Positions 1 through 8,559 of a stretch of DNA of 64,000 bases are shown here, one piece after another. The DNA lies in assembly GCA_019247515.1 (NCBI GenBank), contig JAFAOS010000504.1:1-64000 (forward strand), in the 5' to 3' direction. Position numbers and translations under genes: made by a program. A model generated the notes under the pieces. The model did not search any database, was not told the origin of the DNA, and saw nothing but the letters and a program-made list of their open reading frames with translations. The stretch comes from Chloroflexota bacterium (lineage in GTDB: Bacteria; Chloroflexota; UBA6077; CF-72). Numbering within the stretch: position 1 is the stretch's first letter; every line of letters starts with the position of its first letter.

Positions 1-43
1 GGTCGCGCAGCCAGCCTGAGAATCGACGCCATTCTCAATGCTT

Positions 44-75
44 GGGTGGACCTCTTTCAAGGGTCCACCCTTTTT
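44..75 (+). terminator. rho-independent terminator of a gene left of the window
   Basis: A 9-bp perfect stem (44-52 GGGTGGACC with 62-70 GGTCCACCC) closes a 9-nt loop and is followed by a run of T at 71-75. The T-run lies only on the plus-strand side, so it terminates a plus-strand transcript that enters from the left. The coding end of that gene cannot be assigned here. Confidence 0.85.
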
Positions 76-110
76 CGTGCCGCCGATCCGGATCTAGCGG
101 CAGAGATCTG

Positions 111-797
111 CTAACAGGACAGATCTGCCTCGTCCAGTGACGCCAGCCCCTCCCGGAGTGCGTAGAGTGCCGCCTGTGTGCGGCTCGCGAGCTGGAGCTT
201 GCGCAGGATGCTGCTGACGTGACTGCGCACGGTGGCTTCACCCACCACCAGCGTGTCGGCGATCTCATGATTACTCATCCCTCGCGCCAATAACCGCAAG
301 ACCTCCATCTCGCGCTCTGACAGCGGTTCTGAGGTTTTCGCCTGCTTTGGCTGTGCTGGCCGGTTCAATTCCTGGAGTACCATGCGCGCGATCGCGGGGT
401 GCAAAACCGTCTCGCCGCGGTGCGCCTGGCGGATGGCCTGCAGCACCTCTTCCGGAGCGGAGTGTTTCAGGAGATAGCCCTGCGCACCGGCTTTGAGTGC
501 GGGGAAGACGTCCTCCTCCGCGGCATGACTGGTGAGCACCACGATTCGCATATCGTGGTGTTGCGCGGTGATCTGGCGTGTCGCGTCGATTCCACCGGTC
601 CCTGGCATTTCCAGGTCCATCAGGATCACATCAGGTCGGAGACGCTCCGCAGCATGCGCTGCCTGGTCGCCATTGTCCGCCTCACCCACAACTTCGATAC
701 CCGGTTCGCGATCCAACAGCGCGCGCATACCCTTGCGGACGACGGCGTGATCGTCAACCAGCAAGACGCGAATCAGCTTCTCGTTGGGTTCTGTCAT
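111..797 (-). CDS. NarL/LuxR-type response regulator
   Basis: This 228-residue protein is a two-component response regulator that binds DNA. The N-terminal receiver domain (about residues 8-125) has the acidic pair in LLVDDH and a phospho-acceptor Asp near residue 61 in the stretch VILMDLEMPG. The C-terminal LuxR/NarL helix-turn-helix (about 158-220) begins LSEREMEVLRLLARG. Its start overlaps the end of the upstream histidine kinase by 4 nt (ATGA), so the two are translationally coupled and are almost certainly cognate. The target genes are unknown; the decayed receiver gene lies beyond the kinase. Confidence 0.95.
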   Translation of the reverse strand: MTEPNEKLIRVLLVDDHAVVRKGMRALLDREPGIEVVGEADNGDQAAHAAERLRPDVILMDLEMPGTGGIDATRQITAQHHDMRIVVLTSHAAEEDVFPALKAGAQGYLLKHSAPEEVLQAIRQAHRGETVLHPAIARMVLQELNRPAQPKQAKTSEPLSEREMEVLRLLARGMSNHEIADTLVVGEATVRSHVSSILRKLQLASRTQAALYALREGLASLDEADLSC

Positions 798-1993
798 GCG
801 GGCACATCGATTCGTACGCAGGTGCCCGCCCCGGGAGCACTATCGACCTGCAGGCCACCCCCAAGACGAGCTACGCGTTCACGCATCCCAGCCAGACCGA
901 AGCCACTCGTAGAAGTCTCGGTCGCAAATCCCACGCCGTTATCCTCGATCTCCATCACGACGCGGCCGAACGCGACAGTCAACGCAACACGCACGCGGCT
1001 AGCCCGTGCGTGTTTCAGCACATTGCTCAACGCTTCCTGGGCCAACCGATACAGGTCCTGCTCTCGATCAGGCGCAAGGCGTATGTCACTACTGCATTCG
1101 AACTCGGCGGCGAGCCCCGCTCGGGCTTCGACGGCCTGCAACCGAGAACGCAAAGCTGCGGCCAATCCGTGCTCGTCCAGAATCTGAGGTCGAAGCTCGA
1201 ATAGAAGTTGGCGCATCTCCGCAAGCGCCTCCTGGGTTGTTTCGGCAACATCAGCCAGGTTGGTGCTAACCGACGCCGGATCGCCGTCGTTCATTGCCCG
1301 CCGCGCGGCAGCGGTATACAGGGAGATTCCATACAGGCCTTGCGTGACGGAATCGTGTAGCTCACGAGCCAGGCGCTGCCGTTCCTCAAGGACGGCGGCC
1401 TGGCGAGCCCGCTCGTGGAGGCGGGCGTTTTCGATCGCCACCGCCGCCTGACGCGCGATGGCCAGTGCGAGACCCGCGTCACGTTGGCTGAATGCGTCGA
1501 ATGCGGGGCTTGTCAGGCTCAACAGGCCGACGACGCGATCCCTGATCACCAGCGGAACCCACATCAACGAAGTGATCACGTCCAGGGACGGCCGCATCGC
1601 GCTGCCGCCCACGACACGGCGGAACATTTGCGCGACGTCCGACTCGGCCCAGATATCGCGCATGCGGATGGGTTCGCCGCTCGCCAGCTGTGACCAGTGC
1701 GGCTCCATCGCTGCGGTCTGAAACCGCACCGTCCTGGCCACCTCCTGGTTGAACGCGTTCGGACCGCGAAAACCGAGGAACGCGAACTCGTCGCCCTGGA
1801 GCTCCCAGATGCTCGTTCCTGCGTAATCGACCAACCTCTTCATGTGGTCGAGCAGGACTTCGAGCAGCCTTGGAAGCTCGAGCGTGGACGCCAGGTCGCG
1901 CGCAGCGTCGAGCAGAGCGGCGACTTCAGCCCCGAAGTCGTCGAGGCCGCTTTTTCCGAGAGCGTTGTCGCCTGGCTGTGTGGCGGGCCGCAT
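794..1993 (-). CDS. GAF-domain sensor histidine kinase (HisKA_3/NarX-like)
   Basis: A 399-residue cytoplasmic sensor kinase with no membrane segments. A GAF domain occupies roughly residues 25-195. The dimerisation/phospho-acceptor segment follows, with the His in RQRLARELHDSVTQGLYG (about residue 214). An HATPase_c domain has the N-box around EALSNVLKHA, a G1 box with DNGVGF, and a G2-like GFGLAGMRERV. This is the HisKA_3 architecture that pairs with NarL-type regulators, which fits the overlapping downstream regulator gene. The GAF ligand cannot be told from sequence; redox, gas or small-molecule sensing are all possible. Confidence 0.94.
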   Translation of the reverse strand: MRPATQPGDNALGKSGLDDFGAEVAALLDAARDLASTLELPRLLEVLLDHMKRLVDYAGTSIWELQGDEFAFLGFRGPNAFNQEVARTVRFQTAAMEPHWSQLASGEPIRMRDIWAESDVAQMFRRVVGGSAMRPSLDVITSLMWVPLVIRDRVVGLLSLTSPAFDAFSQRDAGLALAIARQAAVAIENARLHERARQAAVLEERQRLARELHDSVTQGLYGISLYTAAARRAMNDGDPASVSTNLADVAETTQEALAEMRQLLFELRPQILDEHGLAAALRSRLQAVEARAGLAAEFECSSDIRLAPDREQDLYRLAQEALSNVLKHARASRVRVALTVAFGRVVMEIEDNGVGFATETSTSGFGLAGMRERVARLGGGLQVDSAPGAGTCVRIDVPA

Positions 1994-2180
1994 TGGAACG
2001 GCTAACTCTACCCGGGCTGAGGGAGTGGGCTCCAGAGTTTAGGTCCCAAACATGGTGGACCAGGGCGATTGCGCAGCCCAGAGTCGCCGCCCTGCCGACT
2101 CAGGCGTGAGCTGCGTGTGCTTCAGTACCTGTTGAGCGCCTCCTGCGGTTCAGAGAGCGGTCGGCGCTGGGCCGAGAGGG

Positions 2181-2559
2181 TCAGAGGTGGAGCGCGTCCA
2201 GAAGCTCGTCGGGCCGACCGGCCTTTGCGACGAACGCGTCCGCGCCCGCTCCAAGAGCATCGTCACGCCGATCGACTGCCAGGCTGTGACCACCACCCGC
2301 ACGCTCGGCCATCGGCGCTTGATTTCGGCAGTTGCGGCGATGCCATCGAGGTGCGGCATGCACCCGTCGAGGATCACCATGTCAGGCGCGAGCTGCTCGA
2401 TTCTGTCGGATGGCCTGTTGACCGTCTGAGGCCTCGCCAACCACCTCGAGACCACGGTGCGCCGACAGCAACGCCCCTAGCGCTGCGCGTGCGCTCCCGA
2501 TCGTCTGCGATGAGCAGGCGAATTCGGCGATCAGTCCGTGGCTGGCGTTCGACGTTCAT
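2181..2559 (-). pseudogene. receiver-domain response regulator, broken by several frameshifts
   Basis: Reading the minus strand from the ATG at 2559 gives a clear receiver start (RIRLLIADDRERTRSA). The homology then moves to a second frame near 2480 (RALLSAHRGLEVVGEASDG), a third near 2420 (IEQLAPDMVILDGCMPHLDG, with the phospho-acceptor Asp) and a fourth near 2260 (GADAFVAKAGRPDELLDALH), where it ends. At least three single-base shifts in under 400 nt make it unreadable as one protein. It is either a decayed single-domain CheY-like regulator or a badly assembled stretch. It sits behind an intact kinase/regulator pair. Confidence 0.75.
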
Positions 2560-2799
2560 GGCGCTTTGAGTGTGGCCTATAACGACCCGCCCCGACATCT
2601 GATGAATCATGGGTTCACACGGGCCAGGCATTCGACATTTGTTGGAGTCATGTTCAACAGATCGCGACAGCGCATTCCACCCCGCGGCGGATGTTGGCGA
2701 CGCAGCCTTGCGAGACACTTTGAGCAGTGCAGAAGCGATTCCGACCAGGACCGTCGGCCTTCGCTTCCACACGGACTCCGATGAAAGGACACCTCACCA

Positions 2800-3018
2800 A
2801 TGTCGCATCCGTACATGTTCGAGGTTCTGGTTTCGGAACACGTCGAGAACCTTCTTGCGGAAGCTAACCGAGATCAGCTGGTTGCATTGGCTCACTCCAC
2901 CGGAGGTCAAGAATCCGCATTTGCTCCCATCGTTTCGTTCATGAACCTCCTGCGCTCACAAATTCTTGCCCCCGCCTACACAGCACTTCTCTCGCGGACC
3001 GTTGCTTCCAGCCTCTGA
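2800..3018 (+). CDS. small hypothetical protein (72 aa)
   Basis: The family is not recognised with certainty. The ATG is preceded by a good ribosome binding site (AAAGGAC, about 10 nt upstream). The product begins MSHPYMFEVLVSEHVENLL, a pattern I associate with short, poorly characterised Gram-positive and Chloroflexota proteins of similar length. It is mostly helical and soluble, with no Cys. The frameshifted hydrolase gene starts 11 nt downstream with its own GGAGAG site, so the two could be co-transcribed. The ribosome binding site supports a real gene; its function is unknown. Confidence 0.5.
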   Translation: MSHPYMFEVLVSEHVENLLAEANRDQLVALAHSTGGQESAFAPIVSFMNLLRSQILAPAYTALLSRTVASSL

Positions 3019-3029
3019 GGAGAGTTGAC

Positions 3030-4072
3030 ATGCTGGATTTGATTCCGCGAATCCGTAGTGGTCGTCGTCGCCCGGTCGCGGCGCGCAGTGCTGGCCGCCG
3101 AATCCTTGTCTGGACGGGCCGCATCCTGGCGGTCCTCCTGGGGCTGGCGCTGCTGGGTGCCGGCTACGAGTCGGTCTCAGAAGCCGCCGACGCGCGCGCC
3201 TATCCCCCGCCCGGCCGGATGGTCGACGTGGGTGGCTATCCACTCCACATCAACTGTGTTGGTACGGCAGTCCAACCGTCGTGATCGAGAGTGGCTTGGG
3301 AGACTGGTCGGCGTCGTGGAGCAATGCCGTGCAGCCGGAGGCGGCCAGGACAACGCGGGTGTGCACCTATGACCGCGCGGGAATGGGCTTCAGCGAACCT
3401 GGCCCGCTGCCGCGCACAGCCGCGCGCTTCGCTCAAGAGCTGCACACGTTGCTGCAGCGCGCCGACATCTCGGGGCGGTACGTGCTGGCCGGGCATTCCT
3501 CGGGCGGCTTGACCGTGCGGGTGTTTGCCGCAGCCTATCCGGCCGAGGTCGTCGGGGTGATGCTGATCGACTCGGTGACCCCGGGCCACGGTGCGCAGGC
3601 TGAAGCGCCCACCGCGACAGGCTGGTTGTCGATCGCAACGCTCCCGGCACGCATCGGCCTGCCGCGATTGCTGGCTGGGCCACTCGATCTGAGGGCGGGC
3701 ATGGCGCCCGAGATCGCGAATGCCTACGTCGCCAATTCCGTAACTCCGCGATCGGCGCAGACCGGCCTGGATGAATTCGTCGGTATGTCGCAAGGTGCTG
3801 CCGAGGCTGGCGCAGTCACAAGCCTCGGCGAACTCCCCCTGATAGTACTCTCGCGCGCGCCCAATCGCGATCTGGACTGGGATCGCAAACAGACCGATCT
3901 CCTCCGCTTGTCATCGAACAGCCAGCACCTCTTTGCCGACAGGAGCGGACACAACATTCAGCTTGATGAGCCAGAGGCGGCAGCCAACGCGATTGTGCAG
4001 ATGGTCGAGCAGGTTCGGGGCAGTGACTCCACGTTGCTAAGCTCGGGGGCGGCTGACGAATATCTCACCTGA
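3030..4072 (+). pseudogene. alpha/beta hydrolase, split by a 1-nt deletion
   Basis: The first frame (3030-3284) encodes a membrane-anchored start: a basic stretch, then one hydrophobic helix (ILAVLLGLALLGAGY), then the first hydrolase strands up to YPLHINCVGTA. The second frame (to 4072) continues with VIESGLGDWSASW, the nucleophile elbow GHSSGG, the acidic region LIDSVTPGHGAQ and a C-terminal catalytic His in DRSGHNIQLDEP. Restoring one G at 3266-3267 (ACGG to ACGGG) joins the frames as CVGTGSPTVVIESG, the normal family sequence. All triad residues are present, so a sequencing or assembly deletion is as likely as genuine decay. Confidence 0.8.
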
Positions 4073-4662
4073 GAACCGACGCGGCCTGCGTGGTCCCCGA
4101 CACCGAGGTCGTACGCCTCAGAGTGGTCCGCTTGCAGAGCTGTCAGCTTGCTAGGTCATCGCGCCGCTCACGGTCGGCGCGCTGCTCACCGGCCATTGAT
4201 GACGCGCCTTTTCCGCCTGCGTTACGTGTGAGCAGCCACTCCGTCAATCGCTGTATTCCGCAAGGCAGGCGTCCGCTGGTGAGTGGCTCGACGTGTCACT
4301 CGGCATGACGACTGGCCGCTCGAGGTTTCAGTTGAGCCTGTCCAGCGCAGTTTGCTCGAGCGCCCGCTTCGAGACCGCGACCGCGCTGCATACCACGTGC
4401 ACGCAAACACCCTTCAGAGGCGACGCTGGCGCTCCGCTAATCCTCGGCGCGGAAAGGACCTTGCCCCCAACGCTTTCGCTCCAGAGACTGCACCGCTGGG
4501 ATTGGCCGAGCAGGGAGCTTTCCGCGACGCGCGGAAGCAAATGGTCTAAAAACGCGTCACAGTCCCGGGAAATGGTCTAAAAATGGTCTACAGATGAGAC
4601 TGTGGATCATATGGACAGTACACTATCCGAACACTCGTTCGGATTTTGAACTTGATTTTTGG
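4073..4662. other. 590-nt gap without a convincing gene
   Basis: No reading frame here has a ribosome binding site, a recognisable domain or neighbours that suggest coding. The right part holds short direct repeats of AAATGGTCTAAAAA, listed separately. The region lies immediately 3' of the tRNA-Gly gene, a common integration site for mobile elements, but no integrase or attachment core was identified. Confidence 0.6.
4539..4590. repeat. short direct repeats next to tRNA-Gly
   Basis: AAATGGTCTAAAAA occurs at 4539-4552 and again at 4570-4583. A third partial copy (ATGGTCTA) overlaps at 4583-4590. The copies lie about 75-120 nt beyond the 3' end of the tRNA gene. They could be remains of an insertion boundary or chance AT-rich repeats. 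Confidence 0.5.
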
Positions 4663-4735
4663 AGCGGGGAACGGGGCTCGAACCCGCGACCTCAACTTTG
4701 GGAAAGTTGCGCTCTGCCGACTGAGCTATCCCCGC
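4663..4735 (-). tRNA. tRNA-Gly(CCC)
   Basis: Minus-strand cloverleaf of 73 nt. The acceptor stem pairs GCGGGGA with TCCCCGC. The D-arm contains TAGCTCAGTCGGCAGAGC. The anticodon arm is CAACT-TTCCCAA-AGTTG with anticodon CCC (plus-strand GGG at 4700-4702). The T-arm is GCGGG-TTCGAGC-CCCGT. The discriminator base is U, as expected for bacterial tRNA-Gly. The 3' CCA is not encoded. Confidence 0.96.
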
Positions 4736-4795
4736 GTTGGAGCGGATTGTACTGCTTCTGGGGCGGGCGCGGGCGGGTCTGTACGATCCTGGCGT

Positions 4796-5752
4796 ATGGC
4801 CTTGAGCTTTGGCGTGGCGCTGGACTTCGGCTCCAGGCTGCGGCTGCTGGCTGAGCAGCTCGAGCGGCAGGCTCGACTGCTGCGACTCGCCGAGGAGGCT
4901 GGGTTCGAGCTGGTAGCGGCCGGCGAGAGCTCCGCGGCGGGTGGGTTTCACCTGCCGAACGCGCTGCAGGTGCTGGCGGCTATCTCGGCGCGGACCCGAC
5001 TGCGGCTGTGCACGGGCATCACGCTGCTGCCGGCCTGGGATCCCTGGAAACTGGCGCTCGACGCGGCGCAGCTCGACCAGCTCTCGGGCGGGCGCTTCGT
5101 GTTGGGGGTGGGCATCGGCACCCCCGCGCTGCAGGCGCGGGCGGGGTGGCCGGGCGAGGCGATCGGCCAGCGCGTCGACGAATACCTCGCCGCGCTGCGC
5201 GCACTGTGGTCGGGCCAACGCGCGTACCACGGTCGGCAACTGCACATCGACGCCGGGCTGCCCATCCTGCCGACAACCGCCGACCGGCCGCCGATCTGGG
5301 TCGGCGGGGGCGTGCGGCGGTCGGCTGTTCGTGCCGCGCGGCACGGTGAGGGCTGGTACGCCGGGGTCACCTTTCGCCTCTCGGACCTCCCAACCAACAT
5401 CGGCTGGTATCGCGACGCGCTGACCACGGCCGGCAAGCCGCTCGACACCGCTCGGGTGATCGTCAATCGCCTCGCGCTCGCGGGCAGGACGTCCGCGGAG
5501 GTCACCGAATTGACCCAGGCGTATCTGGGCGAAACCCTGCGAGCCTACGGCGGCAGCGAGGCGCTGCAGACGACAATCGACGACATGGCGCTTGTCGGCA
5601 CCGCGGATCAGATCGTGGCGCAGGCCGAGCGCTATCGCGACCTCGGGGTCACCCACATCTTCGCGCGATTGAGCCTCGACGAAATTCCCGTCGAGGTGGC
5701 GCAGCGGACCGTCGAGATTTTTGGACGCGAGGTCATCCCCCGGTTCCCATGA
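4796..5752 (+). CDS. LLM-class (luciferase-like) F420/flavin-dependent oxidoreductase
   Basis: A 318-residue TIM-barrel enzyme of the bacterial luciferase superfamily, which oxidises organic substrates using FMNH2 or F420. Typical stretches are the substrate/cofactor loop TRLRLCTGITLLP, the phosphate-binding region LSGGRFVLGVGIG, and the late barrel strands with PPIWVGGG. The start ATG at 4796 gives a protein beginning MALSFGVALDFG; any upstream extension would run through the tRNA. A -10-like TACGAT at 4782-4787 puts the expected transcription start at or near the ATG, suggesting a leaderless mRNA. The next gene overlaps by 4 nt. The substrate is unknown. Confidence 0.88.
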   Translation: MALSFGVALDFGSRLRLLAEQLERQARLLRLAEEAGFELVAAGESSAAGGFHLPNALQVLAAISARTRLRLCTGITLLPAWDPWKLALDAAQLDQLSGGRFVLGVGIGTPALQARAGWPGEAIGQRVDEYLAALRALWSGQRAYHGRQLHIDAGLPILPTTADRPPIWVGGGVRRSAVRAARHGEGWYAGVTFRLSDLPTNIGWYRDALTTAGKPLDTARVIVNRLALAGRTSAEVTELTQAYLGETLRAYGGSEALQTTIDDMALVGTADQIVAQAERYRDLGVTHIFARLSLDEIPVEVAQRTVEIFGREVIPRFP

Positions 5753-6891
5753 CTCGCAACCCTGGCCTGACCTCGGGCAATGCCCTCAAGCTCGGTTTGT
5801 TCGGCTCCAACTGTTCGAACGGGCGCTCGTACACGACCGTGCCCGGGCGCTGGGACGCTTCCTGGGACAACAATCTCAAGCTTGCCCAGCTCGCCGACAG
5901 CCTCGGACTGGAGTGCATGGTGCCCATCGCGCGCTGGAAAGGCTACGGCGGCGAGACCAACGTCAATGGCTCCAGCTTTGAATCGATCGCCTGGGCGTGT
6001 GGTCTCCTGGCGGCGACACAACGCATCAACGTCTTTTGCACGGTCCACGTGCCGCTGCTGCATCCGATCATCGCCGCCAAGCAGATGGCGACCGTGGACC
6101 ACGTCGGCGGAGGCCGCCTGGGCGTGAACGTTGTCTGCGGCTGGAACGAAGACGAGTTCCACATGTTCGGGCTCGACAAGCACGAGCACGACGACCGCTA
6201 CGCGCAGGGCGAGGAGTGGTGGACGATCATTCGGCGTGTGTGGTCCGGCGAGCCGGCGTTCGATTTCCGCGGACGTTTCTATGACCTCCTGGCGGTGGAA
6301 GGCCAACCGACGCCCTGTACGGGCGAGCGTCCGTTGATGATGAACGCCGGCAGCTCGCCACGCGGACGTCAATTTGCGATCGAGCACTCCGACATGCACT
6401 TCGACGGCGTTCGTTCGCCCGAGGAGAGCGCGGCGCGCATCGCCCAGAGCAAATCACAGGCGCGCGCGCTCGGACACGACCTGCAGGTGTGGACGCCGGT
6501 CGGCGTGATTTGCCGCGCTACGCAGGCGGAAGCGGACGATTTTTTGCGGCACCTGGTCGACAACGCGGATTTTGGGGCGCTCGGCTACCTGGCGGAAATG
6601 CACGCCAACGACGCGCGGGGACGCACCGACGCGGAAGGTGTCCTGCGTCAAGCGGGCGAGGGGCCCCTCGAACGTCAGGTCCTCGCCCGGGGCTCGTACT
6701 GCGCCGTCGGGAGTCCAGACCACGTTGCCGCGGAGCTGCTCAAACTCCACGCGGCCGGCTTCGACGGACTGGTTCTCAATTTTTTCAGTTATCTGGATGA
6801 GCTACCCTATTTCGCCGAGCAGGTGCTGCCGAGGCTGGAACGCGCAGGCGTGCGCTACCGCCACTCGTCCACCGAGACGGTCTTGCCGTAG
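5749..6891 (+). CDS. LLM-class flavin-dependent monooxygenase (RutA/SfnG/SsuD-like)
   Basis: A 380-residue luciferase-family monooxygenase that overlaps the previous gene by ATGA, so the two form a translationally coupled pair. Typical features of the FMNH2-dependent alkanesulfonate/pyrimidine/dimethylsulfone monooxygenase branch are NCSNGRSYTTVPGRWDASWD near residue 25, the cofactor loop GGGRLGVNVVCGWNEDEF (about 121-138), a HDDRYAQGEEW segment, and the insertion NAGSSPRGRQFA. It probably attacks a C-S or C-N bond or an amide using reduced flavin from a separate reductase; none is nearby. It converges on the selenoprotein gene, with a 37-nt overlap of coding ends. Confidence 0.9.
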   Translation: MTRNPGLTSGNALKLGLFGSNCSNGRSYTTVPGRWDASWDNNLKLAQLADSLGLECMVPIARWKGYGGETNVNGSSFESIAWACGLLAATQRINVFCTVHVPLLHPIIAAKQMATVDHVGGGRLGVNVVCGWNEDEFHMFGLDKHEHDDRYAQGEEWWTIIRRVWSGEPAFDFRGRFYDLLAVEGQPTPCTGERPLMMNAGSSPRGRQFAIEHSDMHFDGVRSPEESAARIAQSKSQARALGHDLQVWTPVGVICRATQAEADDFLRHLVDNADFGALGYLAEMHANDARGRTDAEGVLRQAGEGPLERQVLARGSYCAVGSPDHVAAELLKLHAAGFDGLVLNFFSYLDELPYFAEQVLPRLERAGVRYRHSSTETVLP

Positions 6892-8495
6892 CTGGCCCCA
6901 AAAATCCGCCAGTAGCCGTTGGTTTCGCCACCGACGACCACCACCTGGATCTCGTGGGGCTGGAACATGTGGATCAGCTCTTCCGGGTCCGCCTTCAGCA
7001 TCGACGCGTACGGCTCCTCGCCGTACGTGGCTCGCGGGTACACGTAGTTCTGGATGAGCTGGTAGTCCCAGTATTCGCCAGCGGGCATGCACGCGTTGTT
7101 GTAGATCCAATCCACCAGCTTGGCCTTGGTGTCGAAACCGCCGCGATCGATAAATTGTTGGGCGGTGATCGGATCCAGCACCAGCAGCGGCTGTTCGCGT
7201 GGGTCCATGCCGCGGAGCATGCTGCGGACGTGGTTCTGCCAGTATCTCTCGCGCAGGCCGAGCGTGAAGGCGGTGTGCCGCACGCCGCTGAACATGCTGA
7301 CGGTGCTGTCGGAGGCCTTGAAGCCGTGGGTGACGTGGAGCGGCTCCCACGGACTCCGCTCCTCGTTTTCGGCAAACGTGACGTTGTTATAGCTGTAGTT
7401 GTTGCCCTGCGATCCGAGATAGGTCAGACCGGGTTCAGAACCGCCCTGCAGGTTCTGCGACAACAGCGCATACGCGCGCCCGATCGTGGCGTTGGCGTGG
7501 TTGTAGGGGCCGAGCGCGCCGATGCCCCAGTTCATGTTCAGCTCGTGGCGGATCGGTCCGTTCACGATGCACATGGCGGCGGCTGAACTGGAGGTGCTGC
7601 CGCGACCGGAGACCCCCGCGGCGGCAATGGCCAGGATGACTGGAAAATACTCTGGACGCGCCCCCGCCATGACGGCGTTGACCGCCACTTTCTCGACGGT
7701 GTATTCCCAGAATTCGCGGAAGTGGGTCGGACGCATGTGTCCGACGACCTCGTCTGGCTTGTGGCTGGTGTGCGCCAGCATCTCGGCGACGCGTTCTTCG
7801 GTCGGCAGCACGATGGGCAGCTGGTCGGTCCAGTGGTTGTCGAGAAACAGCTGGCGGAGCTCGTCCTCGGAGCCGGCCTCGACCAGGCGCGGAGTTGTGC
7901 GCTCGTAGACGACCTTCTCCAGGTCCTGCGCATCGAAGGGACGGGTGAGAGCTTCGATCACCTCCTGCATCAGAGGCCGACCGGTGACCTGGTCGTTGCC
8001 GTCGACGTAGGCGCGCAGCTCTTTGGGCGTCTTGCCCATGACCGGCATCGGCACGAACACCGCTCGGGCGCGGGGCATGCCGTTGACGCGGGCTACCGAG
8101 CGAACCGCGCGCTCGAAGATGCGGGTGTGCACCGCCACGGTGGGGACGCCGTACCTGGCGTCAATGGTCATCGCGTGCACGGCGACCGCCGGCGCGCAGG
8201 TGCTTCAATGGCCGACGCCGACGATGGCGGCGTCTCCATTCGACTTGATGTACTCCCAGGTCTCGGGATCGTCGCGGGTATAGACCGAGTTCAAGCGGAT
8301 CAGTTCGGCCTGGACGCCAGGCATGTGCTCCTGGAACCAGGCCTGCATCTGGCCGAGGAAGATGTCGGCGTCGTCGAAGCGACAGTCGACGAGAAAGACC
8401 TTCTTGCCTTCGAGGGTGTCCAGGCGCGGGGCCATGTCCTTGGGCGTCACGCGGGGCGGGTAGCCCTGGGGGTTCAGAACCGTGAGAGTAGTCAT
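6855..8495 (-). CDS. UGSC-type selenoprotein with in-frame UGA (Sec97)
   Basis: Read from the ATG at 8495, the frame meets TGA at 8207-8205 (codon 97) and then stays open to 6855, giving 546 residues. Around the TGA the product reads IVGVGH-U-STCAPAVAVHAM. This is the redox arrangement U-x-x-C in the strand-loop where UGSC-family (seleno)proteins carry Sec or Cys. The part before TGA (residues 1-96) has no other end-of-domain feature. The part after it lacks a ribosome binding site and would begin inside a beta-strand, so one UGA-decoded protein is the better reading. A stem-loop with a GGUC apical loop follows the UGA directly. The C-terminal half (about 180-546) is a globular domain I cannot assign. 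It lies downstream of a sugar ABC importer operon on the same strand. The reaction is unknown; a thiol/selenol redox role is inferred from the motif. Confidence 0.78.
8172..8198 (-). promoter_or_regulatory. candidate bacterial SECIS element
   Basis: Immediately 3' of the UGA on the minus strand, the RNA can fold TGCG/CGCG, GC/GC and CGGC/GCCG around the tetraloop GGTC (plus-strand 8184-8187), with a C-A mismatch and a bulged U. The apical loop starts 17 nt after the UGA, inside the range expected for bacterial SECIS elements. The GG of the loop matches the guanines recognised by SelB, and a bulged U is also seen in the E. coli fdhF element. This was folded by eye. Confidence 0.6.
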
Positions 8496-8522
8496 GCCAG
8501 CACGGTGATTTTAACATTGGAC

Positions 8523-8546
8523 GGAGCTCGCGCATGCGCGAGCTCC
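8523..8546. terminator. 24-nt perfect palindrome between SBP and selenoprotein genes
   Basis: GGAGCTCGCGCA at 8523-8534 is followed directly by its exact reverse complement. Flanking CCAAT/ATTGG sequences extend the symmetry with small bulges to about 8516-8555. There is no T-run on either side. On the minus strand it lies just after the solute-binding protein gene (stop at 8560) and before the selenoprotein gene (start 8495). It probably acts as an attenuator or mRNA-stabilising hairpin that sets different expression of the two genes. Confidence 0.6.
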
Positions 8547-8559
8547 CACCCAATAAAAT

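Noticed and set aside
4328-4540. minus-strand frame beside tRNA-Gly that might be an integrase remnant
   Set aside because: No tyrosine-recombinase catalytic residues are visible and there is no ribosome binding site.
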